Assembly: GCF_000350085.1 (NCBI RefSeq)
Contig: NZ_CAUM01000061.1
Span: 1-36,680 of the forward strand
DNA from: Mesorhizobium metallidurans STM 2683
GTDB lineage: Bacteria > Pseudomonadota > Alphaproteobacteria > Rhizobiales > Rhizobiaceae
Direction: 5' to 3'
Length of the DNA stretch: 36,680 bases
In this document: positions 23,252 through 30,474 of the stretch, piece by piece
Position numbering within the stretch: the stretch's first letter is position 1
Layout of the letters: every line of letters begins with the position of its first letter
Notes under the pieces: generated by a model
The model's database searches: none
The model's input: only the letters and a program-made list of their open reading frames with translations
Told to the model about the DNA's origin: nothing
Program-made: the position numbers and the translations under genes

Positions 23252-23998
23252 ATGAACTGGTCATTCCAACTTTACAGCGCCCGCAACTTCAAGCCCTGGG
23301 AGGGCGTGCTGAAGACGCTAGGCGAGCTCGGCTACGCGCAAGTCGAAGGTTTCGGCGGCGTCTATGACGATCCCAAATCCTTCCGCGCAGAACTCGACAA
23401 GAACGGGCTTGCCATGCCGACCGGGCATTTTTCGATCGATGCGCTGGAGAAGGATTTCGACGGCGTGCGCAAAATCGCCGATGCGCTCGGCATCACGCTG
23501 CTGATCTGCCCCTATCTGGTCGCCGAAGCCAGGCCGACGGACACGGCCGGCTGGCGCGGTTTCGGCGAGCGCCTGGCCAAGGTCGGCGAGGCCGCAAAGA
23601 AAGCCGGCTACGGCTTTGCCTGGCACAACCATGATTTCGAGTTCAAGAAACTTGCCGACGGCTCGGTGCCGCAGGACCACATACTGTCGTCCGCGCCCGA
23701 TATCGGCTGGGAAATGGACGTCGCCTGGGTGGTGCGCGGCGGCGGCGATCCGCTGCCGTGGATCGAGAAGCACGGCAAGCGCATCGTCGCCGTCCATGTC
23801 AAGGACATGGCCAGGCCCGGCGAGGGGCTCGACGAGGACGGCTGGTCGGATGTCGGCCACGGCACGATCGACTGGGCCGGCCTGATCAAGGCATTGCGCG
23901 CCAAGAGCGCCGCCAAATACTACGTCATGGAGCAGGACAATCCCAACGATGTCGAGCGTTTCGCCCGCCGCTCGATCGCATCCGTCAAGAATTACTAG
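23252..23998 (+). CDS. Sugar phosphate isomerase/epimerase-like TIM-barrel protein
   Basis: 248-residue AP-endonuclease-2-type TIM barrel (xylose-isomerase-like fold). Likely metal and catalytic residues lie in FAWHNHDFEF, GWEMDVAWV, IVAVHVKDM and YYVMEQDNP. The family contains isomerases, epimerases and lyases acting on oxidised sugars, so the reaction cannot be named. It is 54 bp after the ATPase and 11 bp before a Gfo/Idh dehydrogenase; the pair suggests oxidation of the imported sugar followed by isomerisation, hydrolysis or elimination at the keto-sugar stage (inference). Confidence 0.87.
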   Translation: MNWSFQLYSARNFKPWEGVLKTLGELGYAQVEGFGGVYDDPKSFRAELDKNGLAMPTGHFSIDALEKDFDGVRKIADALGITLLICPYLVAEARPTDTAGWRGFGERLAKVGEAAKKAGYGFAWHNHDFEFKKLADGSVPQDHILSSAPDIGWEMDVAWVVRGGGDPLPWIEKHGKRIVAVHVKDMARPGEGLDEDGWSDVGHGTIDWAGLIKALRAKSAAKYYVMEQDNPNDVERFARRSIASVKNY

Positions 23999-24009
23999 GA
24001 ACAACCAAC

Positions 24010-25152
24010 ATGGCAAAAAAACTGGGTATCGGCGTCATCGGCTGCGGCAACATCTCGAAGGCGTATTTTTCGCTTGCCCCGCTGTTTCGGGGCATCGAGA
24101 TGCGCGCTTGCGCCGACATCAACATGGAGGCGGCGAAGGCGCGGGCGAAGGAGTTTAAACTGCGCGCGGAAACCGTCGATGATCTGCTCAAGGACGACGA
24201 CATCGACATCATCGTCAACCTCACCATTCCGGCGGTGCACTACGAGGTGTCGAAGCAGATCCTCGATGCCGGCAAGCACGTCTATTCGGAAAAGCCCTTC
24301 GTGCTGTCGGTCAAGGAAGGGCTCGACCTGAAGAAGCGGGCGGAGAAAAAGGGACTGCGGATCGGCTCGGCGCCCGATACCTTCCTCGGCGGCGCGCATC
24401 AGCTTGTCCGCAATCTGATCGACACCGGTTCACTGGGCAAGATCACCAGCGGCACCTGCCATGTGATGAGCCACGGCATGGAGCACTGGCACCCCAATCC
24501 GGACTTCTTCTTCCTGCCTGGCGCGGGACCGGTGCTCGATATCGGACCCTATTATATCACCAATCTGATCCAGTTGATCGGGCCGGTCAGCCGGGTCGCA
24601 GCGTTTGCCTCGATCCCGGCGAAAGAGCGGACAATTTCGTCCAGGCCGCGCGCGGGTGAAAAAATCCCGGTCGCCACGCCGACGACCATCCACGGGCTGA
24701 TGGAGTTCGAGAACGGCGCCGTGGTGACGCTCAACACCAGTTGGGACGTCTGGAGCCACGGCCACGCGCCGATGGAGCTCTATGGCGAGGCGGGCACGGT
24801 GTTCGTGCCGGATCCGAATTTCTTCGGTGGCGAGGTGCGTCTGACCGAGGCGGCCAAGCCGGTCAAGAAGCTGCCGAAATGGAAGCATCCGTTCGGCGTC
24901 GCCAACGAGATGCATTCGCACGGCATGATGGCCAACTACCGGACCGCCGGCCTGGCCGATATGGCATTGGCGATCACCGAAGGGCGGCCGCACCGCTGCT
25001 CGATGGAACTGGCGCTGCATGCCGTCGACGTCATGACCGGCATGCTGCTCTCCGGCGAGACCGGCAAGTTCGTCGCCATGCAGACAAGCTGCGAACGGCC
25101 GGCCGCACTCGGCATCAAGGAAGCGAAGGCGCTGCTGGCCAAGAAGAAATAA
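24010..25152 (+). CDS. Gfo/Idh/MocA-family sugar dehydrogenase
   Basis: 380 residues. The N-terminal Rossmann fold has GVIGCGNISKAYF at about residues 8-20, and the conserved EKP is at 94-96 (K95 catalytic in the family). The C-terminal substrate domain has GPVLDIGPYYITNLI, with D177 where relatives keep an acid or histidine pair. The enzymes oxidise or reduce sugars, inositols and sugar glycosides with NAD(P). The start ATG at 24010 follows the isomerase stop by 11 bp; the longer open frame upstream is a shadow. Probably acts together with the TIM-barrel protein. Confidence 0.9.
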   Translation: MAKKLGIGVIGCGNISKAYFSLAPLFRGIEMRACADINMEAAKARAKEFKLRAETVDDLLKDDDIDIIVNLTIPAVHYEVSKQILDAGKHVYSEKPFVLSVKEGLDLKKRAEKKGLRIGSAPDTFLGGAHQLVRNLIDTGSLGKITSGTCHVMSHGMEHWHPNPDFFFLPGAGPVLDIGPYYITNLIQLIGPVSRVAAFASIPAKERTISSRPRAGEKIPVATPTTIHGLMEFENGAVVTLNTSWDVWSHGHAPMELYGEAGTVFVPDPNFFGGEVRLTEAAKPVKKLPKWKHPFGVANEMHSHGMMANYRTAGLADMALAITEGRPHRCSMELALHAVDVMTGMLLSGETGKFVAMQTSCERPAALGIKEAKALLAKKK

Positions 25153-25181
25153 GCCGCGGCGATTATCGATAATTTTGACGG

Positions 25182-25209
25182 CCCTCTCCCCGTTGCCCTG
25201 GGGAGAGGG
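25182..25209. repeat. Palindromic intergenic hairpin
   Basis: CCCTCTCCCC (25182-25191) and GGGGAGAGGG (25200-25209) form a perfect 10-bp stem with an 8-nt loop in the gap between the dehydrogenase and the aldo/keto reductase. Similar CT/GA hairpins are widespread between Mesorhizobium genes. No U-tract follows, so the reductase may still be cotranscribed. Confidence 0.55.
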
Positions 25210-25284
25210 TAAGGATGGCGCGCAGGGCCTCCTCGTCACATTCGCGACGACGGCCCTCGGTCCGTTCAGATACGAGGATTTCCC

Positions 25285-26331
25285 ATGCCCTATGTCGCCG
25301 CCGAAAACCGCTACGAGAAGATGATCTACAACCGCTGTGGGCGGTCCGGCCTGAAGCTGCCGGCAATCTCGCTCGGGCTTTGGCACAATTTCGGCAACGA
25401 CACGCCGCACAAGACCAAGCAGGCCATCGCGCGCAAGGCCTTTGACCTCGGCATCACGCATTTCGACCTTGCCAACAATTACGGCCCGCCGCCCGGCTCG
25501 GCCGAGACCGCCTTCGGCGAAATCCTGCGCACCGACTTTGCCGCCTATCGCGACGAGCTGATCATCTCGACCAAGGCGGGCTATGAAATGTGGGCCGGCC
25601 CGTACGGCGAATGGGGCGGGCGCAAATATGTGCTGGCCAGCCTCGACCAGAGCCTGAAGCGGATGGGGCTTGACTATGTCGACGTCTTCTATTCGCACCG
25701 CTTCGATCCCGATACCCCGCTGGAGGAGACGATGGGCGCGCTTGACCATGCGGTGCGTTCGGGCAAGGCGCTTTATGCCGGCATCTCCTCTTACAATTCG
25801 CAACGCACGCGTGAAGCGGCCGACATATTGAAGCAGCTCGGCACGCCCTGCGTCATCCACCAGCCGAGCTATTCGATGCTCAACCGCTGGGTCGAGGACG
25901 ACGGGCTGCTCGACACGCTGGAGGGGCTCGGTGTCGGCTCGATCGTGTTCTCGCCGCTGGCGCAAGGCATGCTGACCGACAAATATCTCGGCGGCATCCC
26001 CGAGGACAGCCGCGCTGCCCAGGGCAAGTCGCTGCGGCCCGCCTTCATCAACGACAAGACCATCACCAACATCAAGGCGCTGAACGCGATTGCCGGCCGC
26101 CGCGGCCAGACGCTGGCGCAGATGGCGCTGGCCTGGGTGCTGCGCAAGGGCCGGGTGACCTCGGCGCTGATCGGCGCCAGCCGGCCGGAGCAGGTCGAGG
26201 ATTGCGTCGGCGCGCTGAAGACGCTCGATTTCAGTGACACCGAACTCGCCGAGATCGACACCTACGCGCGCGAAGCCGACATCAATCTGTGGGCGGCCTC
26301 GGCGGAACGCAAAGGCCCGCCGAGGAAGTGA
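25285..26331 (+). CDS. Aldo/keto reductase, YghZ / L-glyceraldehyde 3-phosphate reductase type
   Basis: 348 residues, the length of E. coli YghZ (346). The N-terminus MPYVAAENRYEKMIYNRCGRSGLKLPAISLGLWHNFG, the catalytic DLANNYG (Asp/Tyr), STKAGYEMWAGPYGEWGGRK (Lys) and VDVFYSHRFDP (His) regions are all in place; the NADPH-binding segment GASRPEQVED is near the C-terminus. YghZ-type enzymes reduce aldehydes such as L-glyceraldehyde 3-phosphate and methylglyoxal. GAGGA lies 9 nt before the ATG. It is probably the last gene of the sugar operon, as a terminator follows. Confidence 0.92.
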   Translation: MPYVAAENRYEKMIYNRCGRSGLKLPAISLGLWHNFGNDTPHKTKQAIARKAFDLGITHFDLANNYGPPPGSAETAFGEILRTDFAAYRDELIISTKAGYEMWAGPYGEWGGRKYVLASLDQSLKRMGLDYVDVFYSHRFDPDTPLEETMGALDHAVRSGKALYAGISSYNSQRTREAADILKQLGTPCVIHQPSYSMLNRWVEDDGLLDTLEGLGVGSIVFSPLAQGMLTDKYLGGIPEDSRAAQGKSLRPAFINDKTITNIKALNAIAGRRGQTLAQMALAWVLRKGRVTSALIGASRPEQVEDCVGALKTLDFSDTELAEIDTYAREADINLWAASAERKGPPRK

Positions 26332-26361
26332 CTGGCAATCAATAGTCGGCAAAATATAAGG

Positions 26362-26388
26362 CGGCGGACTTGGTCCCGCCGTCTTTCA
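26362..26388 (+). terminator. Terminator after the aldo/keto reductase gene
   Basis: CGGCGG (26362-26367) pairs with CCGCCG (26376-26381); a bulged pairing extends it towards a TTG loop. TCTTTCATT follows. It lies 30 bp after the stop codon. The remaining spacer to zur (about 26390-26592) shows no gene and no clear Zur box. Confidence 0.6.
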
Positions 26389-26592
26389 TTCGAACGTGTA
26401 TCCGCTCAGGTATTTCGAATGTGGCGCCACGCTCGGCCTGCGACGCGCCATTGCGCCACGAAGGCTGTGGTATTGCCCTTCAGGCGGAAACAGTAGCAAA
26501 AACGCCTGTTCGTCGCTATCTGGGTAGGGACGAGGATCCATTGGCATGCAGACGTGGCGTGCGGATGGCGCAGACAGGCTGGAAACGGGATC

Positions 26593-26997
26593 ATGGCGGC
26601 CAGGGATGTGCTGACGAAGAACCAATTGTGCGTGCTCGAGAAACTCGAGGCCGCCAGTGGACCGCTCAGCGCCTATACGTTGCTCGACCAGCTGCGCGAG
26701 CGCGGTTTCCGTGCGCCGCTTCAGGTTTATCGCGCGCTCGATACGCTGGTTAAGTCCGGTCTCGTGCACAGGCTCGAAAGCCTCAACTCGTTCGTCGCCT
26801 GCGCCGAGCCGCACGACCACAGCCATTCGATGACCGCCTTCGCCATCTGCGACACATGCGGGCAAGTGACGGAAATGTCCGACCATGATGTCGACCACCG
26901 GCTGGACGAATGGGTGCGCTCCACAGGATTCGCCGCGAAGAAGGCGGTGATCGAGTTTCGGGGCACCTGCGCCAAGTGCCTGGCGGAAGCCGCCTAA
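26593..26997 (+). CDS. zur: Zinc uptake regulator Zur (Fur family)
   Basis: 134-residue Fur-family repressor. The DNA-binding half has GPLSAYTLLDQLRERGFRAPLQVYRALDTLVKSGLVHRLESLNSFVAC. The structural zinc site is formed by C86/C89 (CDTCG) and C126/C129 (CAKC); regulatory zinc ligands probably include H74, H76, H78 and C70. APLQVYRAL and HRLESLN are typical of alphaproteobacterial Zur rather than Fur or Irr. With zinc it represses the znuABC uptake genes, which are not in this window. The ATG at 26593 (GGGA 3 nt upstream, weak) gives the family N-terminus AARDVLTKNQ; the open frame extends 13 codons upstream. Confidence 0.9.
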   Translation: MAARDVLTKNQLCVLEKLEAASGPLSAYTLLDQLRERGFRAPLQVYRALDTLVKSGLVHRLESLNSFVACAEPHDHSHSMTAFAICDTCGQVTEMSDHDVDHRLDEWVRSTGFAAKKAVIEFRGTCAKCLAEAA

Positions 26998-27077
26998 GGC
27001 CTGTCACGCAATCAAGTCAGTCAATGGGGGAATGTCGACGCTGGAGGGACAGCGGCGCATCCAGCCGTTTGGAGCGG

Positions 27078-30029
27078 TTAGTGCGCCTCGTCCCAGTTGT
27101 GGGCGGCGCGGGCGTCGACATGCAGCGGTACCGACATCGAAACCGCCGGCATCGGTGCGTGTTCCATCACCTGGCGCACGACAGGGATCGTCGCCTCGAC
27201 TTCGGCTTCCACCGTTTCGAAGATCAGCTCGTCATGCACCTGCAGCAGCATGCGGGCCGAGAGCCCTGCCTTCTCCAGCGCCTCGTCCATATGCACCATG
27301 GCGCGGCGGATGATGTCGGCGGCTGTGCCTTGCAGGCGCGCATTGATCGAGGCGCGCTCGTTGAAGGCGCGGATCGAAGGATTTGACGAGCGTATCTCCG
27401 GATAGTGGATGCGGCGGCCGAAAATGGTTTCGACGAAGCCATATTCGCGGGCATAGGCCTTGGTCGCTTCGATATAGTCGCGGATGCCGGGGAAGCGTTC
27501 GAAATATCTCTTGATATAGGCGCTGGCTTCCTCGCGCGGGATCGACAGCTGATTGGCCAGGCCGAAAGCCGAAATGCCGTAGATGATGCCGAAATTGATC
27601 GCCTTGGCGCGGCGGCGCACTTCTGACGGCATGCCCTCGACCGGCACGTTGAACATCTCCGAGGCGGTGATGGCGTGGATGTCGGCGCCGTCGGCAAAGG
27701 CCTGCGTGAGCTGGGGGATTTCGGCGACATGGGCAAGCACGCGCAGCTCGATCTGGCTGTAGTCGGCCGACACCAGTTTGTGGCCCTTGTCGGCGATGAA
27801 GGCCGTCCGGATCTTGCGGCCCTCGGCGGTACGCACCGGGATGTTCTGCAAATTGGGGTCGGAAGACGACAGCCGGCCCGTCGTGGTCGCGGCCAGCGCG
27901 TAAGAGGTGTGCACGCGCCTGGTGTCGGGATGGATGAAACCGGGCAGCGCATCGGTGTAGGTCGATTTCAGCTTGGTGAGCTGACGCCAGTCGACGATTT
28001 TTCTGGGCAGTTCGTGACCTTCGGCGGCAAGATCCTCCAGCAGCTGCGCCGAGGTCGACCACTGTCCGGTCTTGGTTTTCGAGCCACCCGGCAGGCCCAT
28101 CCGGCCAAACAATATGTCGCCGAGCTGCTTGGGCGAACCGATATTGATGCGCTCGCCGACGAGCCCATAGATTTCCTCTTCCAGCCGTGCCGCACCTTGC
28201 GCCAGCTCGCCGGAGAGCCGCGACAGGATCTGCCGGTCGACCGAGATGCCGCGCTGCTCCATCCTTGCCAGCACCGGCACTAGCGGCCGTTCCAGACGCT
28301 CGTAGACCGAGACGAGGCCCTTTGCTGCAAGTCGCGGCTTCAGCACCCGCCACAGCCTCAGCGTCACGTCGGCGTGCTCCGCGGCATAGGCGGCCGCCCT
28401 GTCGATATCGACCTGGTCGAAGCCGACCAGGCTCCTTCCCGAGCCGGCGAGATCCCTAAGCGGGGTCGGCGCATGGCCAAGCCATTTTTCGGAAAGAGCC
28501 GCCAAGGTGTGATGGCCGGTGCCGGCGTCAAGCACGTAGGAGATCAGCATGGTGTCGTCGAAGGGCGCGACGTCGATGCCATGGCGGCTCATGACGACGA
28601 TGTCGTACTTGACGTCCTGCACGATCTTGAGGACGGAGCGATCCTCCAGCAAAGGTTTCAGGAGGGCGAGCGCTTCGCGGACCGGGACCTGGTTGTCGAT
28701 CAACCCGCCGCCGAGCAGGTCGCCGTTTCCGCTCGCGTGGGCGAGCGGCACATAGGCGGCGCGGCCGGGCGCGATGGCCATGGAGAAACCGATGAGGTCG
28801 GCCAGCATCGGGTCGGACGAAGTGGTCTGCGTGTCGAAGGCGACGACACCTGTCTCCTTCGCCTCGGCCAACCAGGCCTTCAGCGTCGCGGCATCGCGGA
28901 TGGCGACAAAGGCCGATGTATCGATCTTGCCGGCGGAAGCTGCCTCCAGGCGCAGCGCCGAGAGCAGGGAAGGGGTGTCGCCTTGCGTGGGTGCTTGCGC
29001 CTTGGCGGATGCCGCTTCGCCCGGCCCGGCACCAGGCGCGCTTTCGGCGACTGCCGGCGCCCCGGATCCGACATCGGGGCCATGCGCGGTGTCGGCGCGT
29101 TCGATGGTGACGGCAATGGCCTGGACATCGCCGATTTCGGTCCCGGTCGCTTCACCGACACGGCGGGTCAGCGCGGTGAATTCCATGGTCTTGAGGAAGC
29201 CGATCAGCTTCGGTCCGTCGGGCGCGTGCAGGACGAAATCATCAAGGCCTTCGGCGACCGGCACGTCGTTCTTCAGCGTCACCAGCTCACGCGAAATGCG
29301 CGCCTTGTCGGCATTGGCGATGATCGATTCCCGCCGCTTCTCCTGCTTGATCTCACCGGCGCGGGCGAGCAGGCCGTCGAGATCGCCGAACTGTTCGAGC
29401 AATTGCGCAGCGGTCTTCGGACCAATGCCGGGCACGCCCGGCACATTGTCGACAGAGTCGCCGGTCAGCGCCTGCAGGTCGATCATCTTTTCCGGCGGCA
29501 CGCCCCATTTCTCGACGACTTCGGGAATGCCGATCTGGCGATCCTTCATCGGGTCGTACATGCCGACGGTGGCGCCGACCAACTGCATCAGATCCTTGTC
29601 GGAGGAGATGATGGTGGTGTCGCCGCCAGCCTCGCAGGCGAGCCGGCAATAGGTGGCGATGAGGTCGTCGGCCTCGAACCCTTCCATTTCGATGCAGGGC
29701 AGGTTGAAGGCCGTGGTCGCCTGGCGGATCAGGCCGAATTGCGGGATCAGATCCTCGGGCGGAGCCGAGCGATTGGCCTTGTATTCAGGGTAGAGGTCAT
29801 TGCGGAAGGTCTTCGAGGAATAGTCGAAGATGACGGCGAAATGCGTCGGCACCACGCCGACATCGGTATTGCGGGCGTCCTGCATCAGCTTCCACACCAT
29901 GTTGCAGAAGCCAAGTACGGCACCGGTCGGCAAGCCGTCCGATTTGCGGTTGAGCGGCGGCAGCGCGTGATAGGCGCGAAAGATGTAGCCGGAGCCGTCG
30001 ACAAGAAAGAGATGATCGCCTTTTTTCAT
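27078..30029 (-). CDS. polA: DNA polymerase I with degenerate proofreading site
   Basis: 983 residues. The 5'-3' exonuclease domain (about 1-290) starts FLVDGSGYIFRAYHALPP. An Ala/Pro-rich linker (about 310-370) leads to the 3'-5' exonuclease fold (about 380-570) and the polymerase domain (about 580-983), with SADYSQIELRVLAHV (motif A), RRRAKAINFGIIYGISAFGL (O-helix) and LLQVHDELIFE (motif C) intact. In the proofreading site D399 and D476 remain, but the glutamate equivalent to E. coli E357 is Q401 (DTQTT) and the aspartate equivalent to D501 is H552 (YAAEHADVT). The ATG at 30029 gives the family start MKKGDHLF; upstream extension is not conserved. Convergent with zur, 80 bp apart. Confidence 0.96.
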   Translation of the reverse strand: MKKGDHLFLVDGSGYIFRAYHALPPLNRKSDGLPTGAVLGFCNMVWKLMQDARNTDVGVVPTHFAVIFDYSSKTFRNDLYPEYKANRSAPPEDLIPQFGLIRQATTAFNLPCIEMEGFEADDLIATYCRLACEAGGDTTIISSDKDLMQLVGATVGMYDPMKDRQIGIPEVVEKWGVPPEKMIDLQALTGDSVDNVPGVPGIGPKTAAQLLEQFGDLDGLLARAGEIKQEKRRESIIANADKARISRELVTLKNDVPVAEGLDDFVLHAPDGPKLIGFLKTMEFTALTRRVGEATGTEIGDVQAIAVTIERADTAHGPDVGSGAPAVAESAPGAGPGEAASAKAQAPTQGDTPSLLSALRLEAASAGKIDTSAFVAIRDAATLKAWLAEAKETGVVAFDTQTTSSDPMLADLIGFSMAIAPGRAAYVPLAHASGNGDLLGGGLIDNQVPVREALALLKPLLEDRSVLKIVQDVKYDIVVMSRHGIDVAPFDDTMLISYVLDAGTGHHTLAALSEKWLGHAPTPLRDLAGSGRSLVGFDQVDIDRAAAYAAEHADVTLRLWRVLKPRLAAKGLVSVYERLERPLVPVLARMEQRGISVDRQILSRLSGELAQGAARLEEEIYGLVGERINIGSPKQLGDILFGRMGLPGGSKTKTGQWSTSAQLLEDLAAEGHELPRKIVDWRQLTKLKSTYTDALPGFIHPDTRRVHTSYALAATTTGRLSSSDPNLQNIPVRTAEGRKIRTAFIADKGHKLVSADYSQIELRVLAHVAEIPQLTQAFADGADIHAITASEMFNVPVEGMPSEVRRRAKAINFGIIYGISAFGLANQLSIPREEASAYIKRYFERFPGIRDYIEATKAYAREYGFVETIFGRRIHYPEIRSSNPSIRAFNERASINARLQGTAADIIRRAMVHMDEALEKAGLSARMLLQVHDELIFETVEAEVEATIPVVRQVMEHAPMPAVSMSVPLHVDARAAHNWDEAH

Positions 30030-30186
30030 GCCGGCAGGGATAGCGCGGCCCGACGCCGCGGTCCATGCCAAAGGCGGCGCTGATCACTGGTTCCGGCAAG
30101 ACCCTGACAGGACTGGCCACCTGACGGACTTTCCACTTGAGGGCCGGCCGCTCACGCGCATGTTACAAAAGTGTAATTTTGGTGCC

Positions 30187-30215
30187 CTTGAATCGCCACG
30201 TTCAAAGACCCAAAT
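30187..30215 (+). promoter_or_regulatory. RpoH-like promoter of the EcpR1-like RNA
   Basis: CTTGAA (30187-30192) and CCAAAT (30210-30215) are separated by 17 bp. The heat-shock sigma factor RpoH1 of Sinorhizobium recognises roughly CTTGAA-N16-18-CCATAT, so this is a close match. It predicts a start near 30222, just before the first RNA hairpin. No protein gene begins within 250 bp downstream. Confidence 0.6.
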
Positions 30216-30221
30216 AGACGT

Positions 30222-30368
30222 TATCGGCAGTTTTCGCCGAAGTCCGGAGCAAGGCCCGTCCCCCGCCTATCCCGGACACTTGCGGCAGCCTATCCCCCCT
30301 CTCCGGGCTGCCGCATCGTTTCGAGTAAAGGCCGCCGTGGTTCCCCTCCACCACGGCGGCATTTTTTT
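30222..30368 (+). ncRNA. ecpR1: Probable trans-acting small RNA EcpR1 (alpha-r7 family)
   Basis: A transcript of about 147 nt is predicted between an RpoH-like promoter and a strong terminator, in a 445-bp region with no plus-strand gene. Stems are TCGGC/GCCGA (30224-30240), GTCCGG/CCGGAC (30242-30277) and TGCGGCAGCC/GGCTGCCGCA (30281-30315) with a C-rich 15-nt loop TATCCCCCCTCTCCG, then the terminator stem. Rhizobial alpha-r7/EcpR1 RNAs are about 134-159 nt, lie next to polA, and pair through C-rich loops with cell-cycle mRNAs (dnaA, gcrA in Sinorhizobium). Identification rests on position, length, promoter type and loops, from memory; no alignment was done. Confidence 0.72.
30331..30368 (+). 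terminator. Strong intrinsic terminator of the small RNA
   Basis: GCCGCCGTGG (30331-30340) and CCACGGCGGC (30351-30360) form a perfect 10-bp stem with a 10-nt loop, followed by ATTTTTTT. This is the best rho-independent terminator in the window. As polA runs the other way, it can only serve a plus-strand transcript starting after about 30030, which is the main argument for the small RNA. Confidence 0.88.
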
Positions 30369-30474
30369 GCCCTTTTGCCAAAGCATTCACGGAGCCGTGG
30401 TCCAACGATCGCGGGCTTTTCGTTTTCCGGTCCTGCCTTTACGGTGCCGGTTCTGAATCGAAAGGCCTTGAAGA

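Noticed and set aside
24430..26352. 640-codon open frame on the minus strand
   Set aside because: Shadow of the Gfo/Idh dehydrogenase and aldo/keto reductase, both of which have clear catalytic motifs.
26370..26753. 127-codon plus-strand frame before and into zur
   Set aside because: It runs through the spacer and then out of frame through zur; no ribosome site, no family resemblance.
27040..27068. GCTGGA/TCCAGC inverted repeat between zur and polA as a terminator
   Set aside because: Only 6 bp with a 14-nt loop and GTTT after it; too weak to claim.
28374..30083. 569-codon open frame on the plus strand
   Set aside because: Lies opposite polA; no ribosome site or recognisable domain.
30030..30474. 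A protein gene in the polA-peptidase spacer
   Set aside because: The open frames there (up to 142 codons) cross the hairpins and terminator and lack ribosome sites; a small RNA explains the structure better.
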